Positions 35,151 to 45,080 of a DNA stretch of 64,000 bases are shown here, in pieces (position 1 is the stretch's first letter; the number at the start of each line of letters is the position of its first letter). Source of the stretch: Mycolicibacterium agri (GTDB lineage Bacteria; Actinomycetota; Actinomycetes; Mycobacteriales; Mycobacteriaceae); assembly GCF_002553505.1 (NCBI RefSeq), contig NZ_PDCP01000018.1, positions 1 through 64,000 on the forward strand. The letters run 5' to 3'. The translations under genes and the position numbers were made by a program. The notes beneath the pieces are model-generated. The model was not told where the DNA came from. It saw only the letters and a list, made by a program, of their open reading frames with translations, and ran no database searches.

Positions 35151-35627
35151 AAGTCCGTTGGCGGCGTCGGCCCTGCCGTCCTTGTCGCTGTCGGTGAGCC
35201 GCAGATCCCACGTGCCGTCCCCGTCGGTGTCGGCGTAGGCGACGCCGTCGCCGAGCGCGCGATCGGCCAGCCCGTCGCTGTCGATGTCGACCAACCGCTC
35301 ACCGGCCTGCCCGTCGCCGTCCAGGTCGACCATGGGTCCGCCGAACTGCTCGACACCGTCGAGCCCGAACCACCGCAGTTGCCCGCCGCGGTCCACGCTC
35401 ACCGCCCAAGTGCCCGTCCCGTCGTCGGTGAAATAGCTCGTACCGTCGAGCACCGCATGATCGGCCATGCCGTCGCCATCGAAATCGGCCAGCGCGTCGT
35501 CGACGCTGCCGTCGCCATCCACATCCAGGCCGACGCCGTCGAGTGTGCCGTCGCCGTCGACGTCGATGTCCAGCGGCGCGGTCCACATCGTCGCCGACCC
35601 GTCACCGTCGGCAAGGCAGTAGTCCAT
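35145..35627 (-). CDS. Asp/Gly-rich calcium-repeat protein
   Basis: 160 aa composed of repeated D-x-D-G-D-G loops (DIDVDGDGTLDGVGLDVDGD, ADFDGDGMADHAVLD, VDLDGDGQAGERLVDIDSDG, YADTDGDGTWDLRLTD). These resemble the calcium-binding loops of EF-hand, dockerin and thrombospondin type-3 repeats, and it is strongly acidic. Such short proteins in mycobacteria are often labelled pullulanase in annotations without support. No signal peptide is seen. ATG at 35627 (MDYCLADGDGSATMW) is favoured because similar proteins start there, but a GTG at 35699 would add 24 residues. Calcium buffering or a structural role is a guess. Confidence 0.75.
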   Translation of the reverse strand: MDYCLADGDGSATMWTAPLDIDVDGDGTLDGVGLDVDGDGSVDDALADFDGDGMADHAVLDGTSYFTDDGTGTWAVSVDRGGQLRWFGLDGVEQFGGPMVDLDGDGQAGERLVDIDSDGLADRALGDGVAYADTDGDGTWDLRLTDSDKDGRADAANGLS

Positions 35628-35740
35628 GAACCATTCGACGCCGCCGGGCTGCGAGCGGTTCCATCGGCCGCGAGTGTGCGCGAACGCCGGTTTTTCCACG
35701 GCGTGTCGCCCGCAGACACGCCCGCTCGCCGGAAGAAGGG

Positions 35741-35792
35741 GGACCGCTCGCCAGAAGGGGGGCCCCGCCGAAACGGGACCGCTCGCCAGAAG
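35741..35792. repeat. 17-bp direct repeat GGACCGCTCGCCAGAAG, two copies
   Basis: Copies at 35741-35757 and 35776-35792 with a third degenerate copy (CCGCTCGCCGGAAG) at about 35722. The second copy abuts the pcnA stop codon. This is a small repeat cluster in the gap between the calcium-repeat gene and pcnA. Confidence 0.7.
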
Positions 35793-37226
35793 TTACTGCT
35801 TAGAGCTCCACCACTTCTTCAACTCGGCGACGGCCTCGTCGTGCTCCAGCGGTCCGCGGTCCAGCCGCAGCTCCTTCAAATAGCGCCACGCCTCGCCGAC
35901 CAACGGGCCCGGCGGAATGCCGAGGATCTCCATGATCTCGTTGCCGTCGAGGTCCGGGCGCACCTTCTTCAGGTCTTCCTTGGCGGCCAGTTCGGCGATC
36001 CGCTTCTCCAGGTCGTCGTAGCTGGCCTGCAGCCGCGCGGCGCGGCGCTTGTTGCGGGTGGTGCAGTCCGCGCGCACCAACTTGTGCAGCCGCGGGAGCA
36101 GGTGTCCGGCGTCGGTGACGTAGCGCCGCACGGCGGAGTCGGTCCACTTGCCGTCGCCGTACCCGTGGAACCGCAGGTGCAGATACACCAGCTGAGACAC
36201 GTCGTCGATCATCTGCTTGGAGTACTTCAACGCCCGCATCCGCTTGCGGGCCATCTTGGCGCCGACCACCTCGTGGTGGTGAAAGCTCACCCCGCCGTTG
36301 GGCTCGTGCCGACGCGTAGCGGGCTTGCCGATGTCATGCAGCAGCGCCGCCCACCGCAGCACCAGATCGGGACTGTCCTCCAACTCGATGGCCTGCCGCA
36401 GCACCGTCAGCGAATGCTGATAGACGTCCTTGTGCTGATGGTGTTCGTCGATGGCCATCCGCATCGCGCCGATCTCCGGCAACACCACATCGCCCAAACC
36501 GGTCTGCACCATCAAGTCGATGCCGGCCGCCGGATCCGACCCGAGCAGCAGCTTGTCCAATTCGGCGGCGACGCGTTCGGCGGTGATGCGTTCGAGCTGA
36601 CCCGCCATCGCGACCATCGCCTCACGCACCCGCGGGGCGACCGTGAAGCCGAGCTGCGACACGAACCGCGCCGCCCGCAGCATCCGCAGCGGGTCGTCAC
36701 CGAACGACACCTCCGGAGCGGCAGGGGTGTCGAGCACCCGCGCCCGCAGGGCGTCCAAACCCCTTAGGGGATCATGGAATTCGGCCGGCCCGTCGGCGGT
36801 GACGCGGATCGCCATCGCGTTGACGGTGAAGTCGCGGCGCACCAGATCGTCGTCGAGGTTGTCGCCGTAACGCACCTGCGGGTGGCGCGACACCTGGTCG
36901 TAGGAGTCGGCGCGGAACGTGGTGATCTCCAAGCGATCCTCACCCTTGCCGACGCCGAGCGTGCCGTATTCGATGCCGGTGTCCCACAGCGCGTCGGCCC
37001 ACGGCCGCAGGAATTTCTGCATCTGATCGGGCCGGGCGTCGGTGGTGAAGTCCAGATCGCCACCGAGGCGGCCCAGCAACGCGTCACGCACGCTGCCGCC
37101 CACGAGATACACCTCATGGCCCGCGTCAGCGAACAAGCGGCCGAGCTCGCGCAGCACATCCCGGTGGCGGTTCAACGCGCGTTGCGCAGCCGCCAGCAGT
37201 TCGACGTCAGCAGCTGAATCGGGCAC
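35793..37226 (-). CDS. pcnA: CCA tRNA nucleotidyltransferase / poly(A) polymerase family protein with HD domain
   Basis: 477 aa. The N-terminal class II nucleotidyltransferase head has [15 protein letters not shown] and the metal-binding DLDF (Asp-x-Asp). [15 protein letters not shown] and [17 protein letters not shown] follow, as in CCA-adding enzymes. An HD phosphohydrolase domain ([36 protein letters not shown]) occupies about residues 260-380. It adds or repairs the 3' CCA of tRNAs in the cytoplasm. In M. tuberculosis this gene is Rv3907c (pcnA), and actinobacteria have this single member. It is divergent from mutT4. Confidence 0.95.
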   Translation of the reverse strand: MPDSAADVELLAAAQRALNRHRDVLRELGRLFADAGHEVYLVGGSVRDALLGRLGGDLDFTTDARPDQMQKFLRPWADALWDTGIEYGTLGVGKGEDRLEITTFRADSYDQVSRHPQVRYGDNLDDDLVRRDFTVNAMAIRVTADGPAEFHDPLRGLDALRARVLDTPAAPEVSFGDDPLRMLRAARFVSQLGFTVAPRVREAMVAMAGQLERITAERVAAELDKLLLGSDPAAGIDLMVQTGLGDVVLPEIGAMRMAIDEHHQHKDVYQHSLTVLRQAIELEDSPDLVLRWAALLHDIGKPATRRHEPNGGVSFHHHEVVGAKMARKRMRALKYSKQMIDDVSQLVYLHLRFHGYGDGKWTDSAVRRYVTDAGHLLPRLHKLVRADCTTRNKRRAARLQASYDDLEKRIAELAAKEDLKKVRPDLDGNEIMEILGIPPGPLVGEAWRYLKELRLDRGPLEHDEAVAELKKWWSSKQ

Positions 37227-37298
37227 GTCCGATGAGCCTAGTGGTCACGACCGGGTCACCGTCCGGCGAGTGCACAGGGAGCGAATTCTGGTGGCAGC

Positions 37299-37304
37299 TA
37301 CTAT
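37299..37304 (+). promoter_or_regulatory. -10 hexamer TACTAT, predicted leaderless promoter
   Basis: TACTAT lies 7 nt before the GTG at 37312 and supports that start codon for mutT4. It drives the mutT4-Rv3909-murJ operon. Confidence 0.5.
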
Positions 37305-37311
37305 CGCTTGG

Positions 37312-38166
37312 GTGTCGGACGGCGAACAAGCCAAACCACGTCGGCGCCGCAGGCGGCGTCGTGGACGGCGCGCGGCCGGTCCCCCCGACGCCTCGGCCGC
37401 CCAGCACAACAGCAGCGCCGTCGCGGCAGGCGAGGCCGGCGCCGCAACCGTCCCAGCTGCACCGAACGCCGAGAAGACCGCCGGCACGAATGCCGACACG
37501 GCCGCGGGAAAAGATAGCGCCCCCATCCCCGGCGCGCACCCCAGGCCGCGCAAGCCCAGGTCCCGGCGCGGCGCCGAACGGCTGCGCACCGTGCACGAGA
37601 CTTCGGCGGGCGGCCTGGTCGTCGACGGCATCGACGGACCCAAGGAACGTCAGGTCGCGGCGCTCATCGGCCGCATCGACCGGCGCGGCCGGATGCTGTG
37701 GTCGCTGCCGAAAGGCCACATCGAGCTCGGTGAGACCGCCGAACAGACCGCGATCCGTGAAGTGGCCGAGGAGACCGGCATCCAGGGCAGCGTGCTGGCG
37801 GCGCTCGGCAGCATCGACTACTGGTTCGTCACCGAGGGCAGGCGCGTGCACAAGACCGTGCACCACTATCTCATGCGGTTTCTCGGCGGCGAGCTGTCCG
37901 ACGAGGACGTCGAGGTCACCGAGGTGGCTTGGGTGCCGCTGAAGGAGTTACCCTCGCGGCTGGCTTACGCCGATGAACGCAAACTCGCCGAAGTCGCCGA
38001 CGAACTGATCGACAAGCTGCGCACCGATGGGCCTGCCGCACTGCCGCCGCTGCCGCATTCCTCGCCGCGCCGGCGAGCCCAGACGCATTCGCACACCCGC
38101 AACCGTCGTCGCGACGAGGCCAGCCCACCCAAGCCGCGGACGAACGGCTGCGGACAAGGGCCGTGA
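37312..38166 (+). CDS. mutT4: Nudix hydrolase MutT4
   Basis: 284 aa. It begins [20 protein letters not shown], matching M. tuberculosis Rv3908, with a basic Ala/Pro-rich N-terminal region of about 90 residues. The Nudix domain (about 95-225) includes the complete Nudix box [20 protein letters not shown] followed by TGI (GX5EX7REUXEEXGU). The C-terminal 50 residues are basic and low-complexity. Mycobacterial MutT4 hydrolyses damaged or non-canonical nucleotides. The N-terminal extension is longer than in M. tuberculosis (248 aa total). It overlaps the next gene by 4 bp. Confidence 0.93.
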   Translation: MSDGEQAKPRRRRRRRRGRRAAGPPDASAAQHNSSAVAAGEAGAATVPAAPNAEKTAGTNADTAAGKDSAPIPGAHPRPRKPRSRRGAERLRTVHETSAGGLVVDGIDGPKERQVAALIGRIDRRGRMLWSLPKGHIELGETAEQTAIREVAEETGIQGSVLAALGSIDYWFVTEGRRVHKTVHHYLMRFLGGELSDEDVEVTEVAWVPLKELPSRLAYADERKLAEVADELIDKLRTDGPAALPPLPHSSPRRRAQTHSHTRNRRRDEASPPKPRTNGCGQGP

Positions 38167-40571
38167 CCGGCCGCCGGGGTAACGGGACGGTGCTGCCTCG
38201 ACTGCTCGCCGTGCTGGCACTGCTCGCCCTCATCGCCGCACCCGCGGTGTCACCGCATGCGGCCGCTGGCGAGCCGGGCGCGATGCCGTTTCTTCAGGTG
38301 CACATCGACGAGGTGACCCCCGAGGTGGTGACGACCACCAGCGAGCCCGTCGTCACCGTCGCAGGCACCGTGCGCAACGTGGGCGACCGCGAGGTCCGCG
38401 ACGTCATGGTCCGCCTCGAACGCGCCCCCGCGGTGGCATCGTCGGCGGGCCTGCGCACCAACCTCGGCGGCGAGAACAGCCAATTCGAACCGGTCGCCGA
38501 GTTCACCACGGTGTCGACGGATCTTCAACGGGGACAAGATGTTGCGTTCCGCCTGACCGTTCCGCTGCGCTCGCAGCAGGTGCCGTCCCTCGGTATCGAC
38601 CAGCCCGGGGTCTACCCGCTGCTGGTGAACGCGAACGGCACACCCGACTACGGCGCCCCGGCCCGGTTGGACGACGCCCGCTTCCTGCTGCCGATCATCG
38701 GCGTGCCGCCGGAGGGGTCGGAGTCGGCGGCCGACGCGCTGGCCGACGTCGTCGCCCCCGACACCTCGAAACCGGTCGGGCTCACGGTGCTGTGGCCGCT
38801 CGGCGACCAGCCGCGGCTTGCGCCCGGCGTACCGGGCGGCACCACCCCGGTGCGGCTTGTCGATGACGGCCTCGCCGCCGAGCTGGCGCCGGGCGGACGG
38901 CTCGACGTGCTGCTGTCGTCGGTCGACTTCGCCACCAACCCGACCGTCGACCCCGGCGGGCAGGTCCGCGGTGCGCTGTGCCTGGCCGTCGATCCCGCCC
39001 TGCTGGTTACCGTCAACGCGATGACCGCGGGGTACGTCGTCAACGACGGGCCCGATATCGGACCCGCCACCCCGACGCGCCCTGGCACCGGGCAGGAAGC
39101 GGCGGTGAACTGGCTCAACCGGCTCAAGGCGCTCGCGCAGCGGATGTGTGTGGCGCCGACGAACTACGCGCAGGCCGACCTCGACGCGCTGGCCCGGGTC
39201 AACGATCCCGGGCTGAGTGCCATCGCCACCAACGGCGCGGGCGACATCGTCGACCAGATCCTCGGCATCACCTCCACCCGCGGCGCCACGCTCATCGCCG
39301 ACGGCCCGTTGACCGGCCCCGCGATCGGGCTGCTCGGCGCGCAGGGCCCGACCGTGGCGATCGCCGCCGCTGACCTTCCCGCCGAGAATTCGACCGACGG
39401 CGAACCGGCGATGGCCGATGTCGCCCCGGTGCGCTACACACCCGAAGTGGCCGCAGCGCCGTTCGATCCCACGGTCGGCGCGGCGCTGGCCGGGCTCGGC
39501 GCCGACCCGTGGACACCGTCGTATCTGGATCCCGCGTTCGACGTGCCGCTGCAGCACGACTCGCCGGTGGCGCGCCGCCAGGACGCGGTGGCCGCCCTGC
39601 TGTGGCGCGGCCTGCAGCCCGACGCCGAGCCACGCACCCAGATCCTGATGCCGCCGGTGGATTGGCGTGTCGACGCCGCCGACGCCGAAGCCGTGTTGTC
39701 CGCGGTGGCCACCTCGATCCGGGCAGAACTGGCCACCCCGCGGCCGCTCACCGCGGTCATCGCTGCGGGACGCGCTGTCCCGCAACAGGATTCGCGTCCG
39801 CTGCCGGAGCAGGTCACCGGCAACCCGAACGCCCGCTTCGACGACGGCGTGGTGTCAGGGATCGCGCGCACCACCGGGCGGCTGTGGGGGTTGACCGCGG
39901 CGCTGACTACCGACGAGCGCACCGGGCTGACCGGCATCCAGTACACCGCGCCGCTGCGGGAGGACATGCTGCGCGCGCTGAGCCAGTCGGTTCCGCCGGA
40001 TGCCCGCAACGGGCTGGCGTCGATGCGGCTGAATGCGACCAGCGCGATGGTCGACGACATGTTCAACGCGGTGACGATCGTCAACCCCGGCGGCGCGTAC
40101 ACCCTGGCCACCGAACGCAGCCCGCTACCGCTGGCGCTGCGCAACGACCTACCGGTGCCGATCCGGGTGCGGCTTCAGGTGGACGCCCCACCGGGTATGT
40201 CCGTCACCGACATGGGCGTGATCGAGCTGCCGCCGGGGTTCCTGCCGCTGCAGGTGCCCGTCGAGGTGCACTTCACCCAGCGGGTGGCGGTCGACGTCGC
40301 GCTGCGCACGGCCGACGGGTTGCCGCTCGGCGAGCCGGTGCGGCTGTCGGTGCACTCCAACGCCTACGGCAAGGTGCTGTTCTTCATCACGCTGTCGGTG
40401 GGCGCGGTGCTGGTCCTGCTCGCCGGTCGCCGGCTGTGGCACCGGTTCCGCGGCCAGCCCGACCGGGCCGACCTCGACCGGCCTGACCCGCTGGACGTCG
40501 CGCTGGCCCATACCGACGAGGCGCCCGACAAGCCCGCGCCCATTCACTCGGGCGAAGAGCGGGAGTCATGA
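38163..40571 (+). CDS. secreted/membrane DUF6049 protein (Rv3909-like)
   Basis: 802 aa. A signal peptide (about residues 1-38, [22 protein letters not shown]) is followed by a large extracytoplasmic region with beta-rich segments ([20 protein letters not shown]), and one membrane helix near the C-terminus (about 738-760, [18 protein letters not shown]) with a short cytoplasmic tail. The gene always sits between mutT4 and murJ in mycobacteria and overlaps both by 4 bp, so the three are made together. An envelope role tied to MurJ is inferred from this. The molecular function is unknown. Confidence 0.9.
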   Translation: MTGRRGNGTVLPRLLAVLALLALIAAPAVSPHAAAGEPGAMPFLQVHIDEVTPEVVTTTSEPVVTVAGTVRNVGDREVRDVMVRLERAPAVASSAGLRTNLGGENSQFEPVAEFTTVSTDLQRGQDVAFRLTVPLRSQQVPSLGIDQPGVYPLLVNANGTPDYGAPARLDDARFLLPIIGVPPEGSESAADALADVVAPDTSKPVGLTVLWPLGDQPRLAPGVPGGTTPVRLVDDGLAAELAPGGRLDVLLSSVDFATNPTVDPGGQVRGALCLAVDPALLVTVNAMTAGYVVNDGPDIGPATPTRPGTGQEAAVNWLNRLKALAQRMCVAPTNYAQADLDALARVNDPGLSAIATNGAGDIVDQILGITSTRGATLIADGPLTGPAIGLLGAQGPTVAIAAADLPAENSTDGEPAMADVAPVRYTPEVAAAPFDPTVGAALAGLGADPWTPSYLDPAFDVPLQHDSPVARRQDAVAALLWRGLQPDAEPRTQILMPPVDWRVDAADAEAVLSAVATSIRAELATPRPLTAVIAAGRAVPQQDSRPLPEQVTGNPNARFDDGVVSGIARTTGRLWGLTAALTTDERTGLTGIQYTAPLREDMLRALSQSVPPDARNGLASMRLNATSAMVDDMFNAVTIVNPGGAYTLATERSPLPLALRNDLPVPIRVRLQVDAPPGMSVTDMGVIELPPGFLPLQVPVEVHFTQRVAVDVALRTADGLPLGEPVRLSVHSNAYGKVLFFITLSVGAVLVLLAGRRLWHRFRGQPDRADLDRPDPLDVALAHTDEAPDKPAPIHSGEERES

Positions 40572-43500
40572 ACACCGCCGGTCGGCACGCCGGACCAGCG
40601 CAGCCACCGTTCGACCGGAGCGGGGCCCCGCTGGGTCCCCCGCCCATGCCTCCGCCGCGCATGCCACAAGGGCCGCCCGGTCCCCCTGGGTCGAGGGGTT
40701 ATCCGCCGCCGCTGCGGCGGATGCCGCCGTCTCCCCCGCTGCAGCGGATACCACGGGGGCCCGCACCGCGGCGGCGGGCCGGCCGTCCCGAACTGAGCGA
40801 CGCCGCCGTCGTATCGCGGTCATGGGGCATGGCCGTCGCCACACTGGTCAGCCGCATCACCGGCTTCATCCGCATCGTCCTGTTGGCAGCGATTCTCGGC
40901 GCGGCGCTGTCAAGCGCCTTCTCGGTGGCCAACCAGCTGCCGAACCTCGTCGCCGCGCTGGTGCTGGAGGCCACGTTCACCGCGATCTTCGTGCCCGTGC
41001 TGGCGCGCGCCGAACGCGACGACCCCGACGGCGGCACCGCGTTCGTCCGCAGGCTGGTCACGCTGGCCACCGCGCTGCTGTTGGTCGCGACGCTGGTGTC
41101 GGTGGCGGCGGCGCCGCTGCTGGTGCGGCTGATGCTGGGCGACGACCCACAGGTCAACCGCGCGCTCACCACCGCGTTCGCCTACCTGCTGCTGCCGCAG
41201 GTGATCTTCTACGGGTTGTCGTCGGTGTTCATGGCGATCCTGAACACCCGCAACGTGTTCGGCCCACCTGCCTGGGCGCCGGTGATCAACAACGTGGTCG
41301 CCATCGCCACCCTCGGGCTCTATCTCATTGTGCCGGGTGAGCTTTCGGTCGACCCCGTCCAGATGGGCAACGCGAAACTGCTGGTACTGGGCATCGGCAC
41401 CACGCTTGGGGTGTTCGCCCAGACGGCCGTGCTGCTCGTCGCGATCCGCAAGGAACGGATCAGCCTGCGCCCGCTGTGGGGTCTCGACGACCGGCTGCGC
41501 CGGTTCGGCGGCATGGCCGCGGCGATGGTGCTTTACGTGCTGATCAGCCAGATCGGGCTGGTGGTCGGCAACCAGATAGCCAGCGCGGCGGCGGCCAGCG
41601 GCCCAGCCATCTACAACTACACGTGGCTGGTGCTGATGCTGCCGTTCGGCATGATCGGTGTGACCGTGCTGACTGTCGTCATGCCGCGGCTGAGCCGCAA
41701 CGCCGCCGCCGAGAACATCCCCGCGGTGCTGGCCGATCTCTCGCTGGCCACCCGGCTGACCATGGTCACGCTGATTCCGATCGTGGCGTTCATGACTGTC
41801 GCGGGCCCAGCGATCGGCAGCGCGCTGTTCGCGTACGGCAACTTCGGCGAGGTCGACGCCGGATATCTGGGCATGGCGATCTCGCTGTCGGCGTTCACGC
41901 TGCTGCCCTACGCGCTGGTGCTGCTGCAACTGCGGGTGTTCTACGCCCGCGAGCAGCCGTGGACGCCGATCCTCGTGATCGTCGTCATCACCACCGTCAA
42001 GATCGCGGCGTCGCTGGCCGCGCCACACCTCACCGACGACCGCGAACTCGTCGCGGGCTTCCTCGGCCTCGCCAACGGAATCGGTTTCCTGGCCGGTGCG
42101 ATCGTCGGCCATATCCTGTTGCGCGCCAACCTGAATCCGCCCAAGCGCCGCCTCGTCGACCTGGAAGTCGTGCGCACCGTGCTGGTCACCACCGCCGCGT
42201 CGATGATCGCCGGGCTGGTGGCCCACGTCGTCGATCAGCTGCTGGGCCTGGAGACGCTGACCGCCCGCGGCGGCGGCGCAGGCTCGATGCTGCGGCTGCT
42301 GATCCTGGGGGTGATCATGCTGCCGATCATCGCCGCGGTCATGCTGTCCGCCCGCGTGCCCGACGCGCACGCCGCTCTGGCGGCCGTCCAACGCCGCCTC
42401 GGCAGGGCGCCGAGAGTAGCCGGACCTCCGTCCGCGCCGCCCGTCCCAACCCGCCATCGCGCGCCTCTCACGTACCCTGATCAGAGAAATTCGCTCGCGC
42501 CGCGGGGGCGCCACAGCCCGGCGACCGCCTGGCGCGGGCCTCCGGCACCGGTTGCCGGAGCGGGTATGCGGAAAGGACCAGCGGTGACCAACGACCCCGC
42601 AGGCGACTCCGCACCGAAGCCTGACAACGGCGCGACGACCCGGATGCCGCGGCCGAGCGCCGACGACTTCCAACCGGATGTGCCTGCCGACCGTCCCGGG
42701 CCCGGCGGTGAGGCCGAGCGCGGCGACACCGGGACCAAGCCGGTCAGCACCGTGCCGCCGCCGACGTCGGGCAGGCCGCCCGCCGACTACGGCGGTGACC
42801 CCACCCGCGAGGGTCTGCCGTTTGACTTCCCCCGCGAACCGCCGATCGAGGCGGCCACCTCCGACGAGGACGTGCACCTCATTCCTGGCGCCACCATCGG
42901 CGGCGGCCGCTACCGGCTGCTGGTGTTCCACGGCGGGCCGCCGAACCTGCAGTTCTGGCAGGCGCTCGACACCGCGCTGGACCGCCAGGTCGCGCTGACC
43001 TTCGTCGATCCCGAGGCCGCGCTGCCCGACGAGGAGCTGCAGGAGATCCTTGACCGCACGCTGCGGCTGAGCCGTATCGAGGCGCCCGGCATCGCCCGCA
43101 TCCTCGACGTGGCGAACACCGGCTCGGGCGGGCTGATCGTCAGCGAATGGATCCGCGGCGGCTCCCTTCAGGAGGTGGCCGCGACCTCTCCGTCGCCGAT
43201 CGGCGGGGCCCGCGCCATGCAGACACTGGCCGCCGCGGCCGAGCAGGCGCACCGGGCCGGCGTGGCGATGTCGATCGATCATCCGAGCCGGGTCCGCGTC
43301 AGCATCGAGGGCGACGTGGTGTTGGCGTTCCCGGCCACCATGCCCGACGCCACCCCCGAAGACGACATCCGCGGCATCGGCGCCGCCCTGTACGCGCTGC
43401 TGATCAACCGGTGGCCGCTGCCCGAGCACGGCGTGCGCAGCGGGCTGGAACCCGCCGACGTGGACGCCGCGGGCGAACCACTCGAGCCGCGGGCCGTCGA

Positions 43501-44350
43501 CCGCGACATCCCGTTCCAGATTTCGGCTGCGGCCGCGCGGTCCGTTCAGGCCAGCGGCGGCATCCGCAGCGCCCCCACCCTGCTGAACCTGCTGCAACAG
43601 GCGACCGCCATCGCCGACCGCACCGAGCTGATCAACCCCGTCGACGAACCCGAGCCGACGGAGCGGCCCGAGCGGGTCCGCGACGCCGATCCGGAGGTGG
43701 CGGCCCGCAGACGCAAGGGGCTGATCATCGGGCTCGCCGTGGGCGCGGCGATCATCGCCGTCGCGTTGATCGTGCTGGCGTCGGTGCTGAGCCGGATCTT
43801 CGGCGACGTCGGCGGCTTCTCGTCCGACGACCTCGGCCTCAACGCGCCGACGGAATCGGCGGAGGAGGGCGGCAACAACGGCGCCAGCACCGCCACCGGC
43901 GCCATCGTGAAACCCGTTCGGGCGACGGTCTTTTCGCCCGAGGGCGAACCCGACGCACCGGGTCAGGCTCCGCTGGCCATCGACGGTGACCAGTCCACGG
44001 TGTGGCCGATCGACACGTACAGCGACGCGGTTCCGTTCCCGAACTTCAAGAACGGGGTCGGTCTGATCCTGCAGCTGCCGGAGCCGACGAAGGTCGGTGA
44101 GGTCACCATCAACCTCAACAGCACCGGCACTGCGGTGGAGATCCGCTCGGCGCAGACGCCGACGCCGTCGTCGCTGGACGACACCACCGTGCTGACCCCG
44201 GCGACGCAGCTCAAGCCGGGCAACAACACCATCAAGGTGGACAACCCGCAGTCGACGTCCAATCTGCTGGTGTGGGTGTCCACGCTGGGCCAGGTCGACG
44301 GCAAAAGCCGCTCCGACATTGCCGAGATCACAGTGCGGGCGGCGTCTTAA
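40568..44350 (+). CDS. murJ: lipid II flippase MurJ fused to a pseudokinase and an extracellular domain
   Basis: 1260 aa. A Pro/Arg-rich cytoplasmic tail (1-80) precedes a 14-helix MurJ/MviN core (about 85-600, SRITGFIRIVLLAAILGAAL, NQLPNLVAALVLEATFTAIF). A disordered linker contains the NGATTRMPRPS site, probably the threonine that PknB phosphorylates to recruit FhaA. A kinase-like domain (about 775-1010, GGGRYRLLVFHGGPPNLQFW) lacks recognisable HRD and DFG motifs. A further helix (about 1057-1080) is followed by a carbohydrate-binding-like discoidin domain outside (about 1115-1260). It flips the peptidoglycan precursor lipid II. The architecture equals M. tuberculosis Rv3910 (1184 aa). Confidence 0.95.
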   Translation: MNTAGRHAGPAQPPFDRSGAPLGPPPMPPPRMPQGPPGPPGSRGYPPPLRRMPPSPPLQRIPRGPAPRRRAGRPELSDAAVVSRSWGMAVATLVSRITGFIRIVLLAAILGAALSSAFSVANQLPNLVAALVLEATFTAIFVPVLARAERDDPDGGTAFVRRLVTLATALLLVATLVSVAAAPLLVRLMLGDDPQVNRALTTAFAYLLLPQVIFYGLSSVFMAILNTRNVFGPPAWAPVINNVVAIATLGLYLIVPGELSVDPVQMGNAKLLVLGIGTTLGVFAQTAVLLVAIRKERISLRPLWGLDDRLRRFGGMAAAMVLYVLISQIGLVVGNQIASAAAASGPAIYNYTWLVLMLPFGMIGVTVLTVVMPRLSRNAAAENIPAVLADLSLATRLTMVTLIPIVAFMTVAGPAIGSALFAYGNFGEVDAGYLGMAISLSAFTLLPYALVLLQLRVFYAREQPWTPILVIVVITTVKIAASLAAPHLTDDRELVAGFLGLANGIGFLAGAIVGHILLRANLNPPKRRLVDLEVVRTVLVTTAASMIAGLVAHVVDQLLGLETLTARGGGAGSMLRLLILGVIMLPIIAAVMLSARVPDAHAALAAVQRRLGRAPRVAGPPSAPPVPTRHRAPLTYPDQRNSLAPRGRHSPATAWRGPPAPVAGAGMRKGPAVTNDPAGDSAPKPDNGATTRMPRPSADDFQPDVPADRPGPGGEAERGDTGTKPVSTVPPPTSGRPPADYGGDPTREGLPFDFPREPPIEAATSDEDVHLIPGATIGGGRYRLLVFHGGPPNLQFWQALDTALDRQVALTFVDPEAALPDEELQEILDRTLRLSRIEAPGIARILDVANTGSGGLIVSEWIRGGSLQEVAATSPSPIGGARAMQTLAAAAEQAHRAGVAMSIDHPSRVRVSIEGDVVLAFPATMPDATPEDDIRGIGAALYALLINRWPLPEHGVRSGLEPADVDAAGEPLEPRAVDRDIPFQISAAAARSVQASGGIRSAPTLLNLLQQATAIADRTELINPVDEPEPTERPERVRDADPEVAARRRKGLIIGLAVGAAIIAVALIVLASVLSRIFGDVGGFSSDDLGLNAPTESAEEGGNNGASTATGAIVKPVRATVFSPEGEPDAPGQAPLAIDGDQSTVWPIDTYSDAVPFPNFKNGVGLILQLPEPTKVGEVTINLNSTGTAVEIRSAQTPTPSSLDDTTVLTPATQLKPGNNTIKVDNPQSTSNLLVWVSTLGQVDGKSRSDIAEITVRAAS

Positions 44351-44448
44351 CCGGGTGCTGACCGGTTATCCCAAGGCCGCGCGCCGTGAACCGCCAAGTC
44401 AACGGCCATCGGCGAAAACTGGTGCGAGAGCGGGTGTCCTGCTGTGCT

Positions 44449-44454
44449 TAGGGT
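44449..44454 (+). promoter_or_regulatory. -10-like hexamer TAGGGT before sigM
   Basis: TAGGGT lies 6 nt before the GTG at 44461 and fits a leaderless sigM transcript. SigM may also transcribe itself through an ECF-type promoter, which I could not identify with confidence in the 110-bp gap. Confidence 0.35.
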
Positions 44455-44460
44455 TCGGCT

Positions 44461-45066
44461 GTGGACAGCAGCGGGGGCATCGTCGAACGCAGGGACTGTG
44501 CGCCGGAGCGCAGCGACGCGGAGTTGCTCGCCGCGCACGCCGCAGGCGATAGGTACGCCTTCGAGGAGCTGTTCTACCGCCATCACCGCCAGCTGTACCG
44601 GTTGGCGATGCTCACGAGCCGCGATCCCGACGACGCCGCCGACGCGCTGCAGGACGCGATGCTCTCGGCGCATCGCAACGCCGCATCGTTTCGCCATGAC
44701 GCGGCGGTCAGCAGCTGGCTGTATCGCATCGTGGTGAACGCGTGCCTTGATCGCTTGCGCCGCAACAAGATCCACCCCACAACCGAGCTGAAGGACGACA
44801 GCTCCCCCGTCGGCGATCACACGCCGGTGGTCGACACCGCGATCATGGTGGAGCGCGCGCTGATGCGTCTGCCGATCGAGCAGCGTGCCGCCGTCGTCGC
44901 CGTCGACATGCAGGGCTACTCGATCGCCGAGGCCGCCCGGCTGCTGGGCATCGCGGAGGGCACGGTGAAGAGCCGCTGCGCGCGGGCCCGCGCCAAGCTG
45001 GCGACGGTGCTCGGCTACGTCGACACGACCGACGCGCTGCCCGGGGCCCGCGGCGCCATGCAGTGA
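44461..45066 (+). CDS. sigM: ECF RNA polymerase sigma factor SigM
   Basis: 201 aa from GTG. Region 2 (about residues 20-95) includes DRYAFEELFYRHHRQLYRLA and the -10-recognising AVSSWLYRIVVNACLDRLRR. Region 4 (about 135-190) includes LPIEQRAAVVAVDMQGYSIA, then EAARLLGIAEGTVKSRCARA. No additional domain is present. Context (murJ upstream, anti-sigma then trxB-trxA downstream) is the conserved sigM locus. SigM in mycobacteria controls a small set of ESX-type and surface genes. The anti-sigma gene follows after 14 bp. Confidence 0.94.
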   Translation: MDSSGGIVERRDCAPERSDAELLAAHAAGDRYAFEELFYRHHRQLYRLAMLTSRDPDDAADALQDAMLSAHRNAASFRHDAAVSSWLYRIVVNACLDRLRRNKIHPTTELKDDSSPVGDHTPVVDTAIMVERALMRLPIEQRAAVVAVDMQGYSIAEAARLLGIAEGTVKSRCARARAKLATVLGYVDTTDALPGARGAMQ

Positions 45067-45080
45067 GTCACTATTGATGC

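Noticed and set aside
35145..35627. Calling the Asp/Gly-rich protein a pullulanase
   Set aside because: It has only repeated D-x-D-G-D-G loops and no glycoside hydrolase motif.
40910..43597. 895-codon open frame antisense to murJ
   Set aside because: The product is low-complexity His/Gln/Arg-rich with no domain. It is a by-product of high GC content opposite a clear gene.
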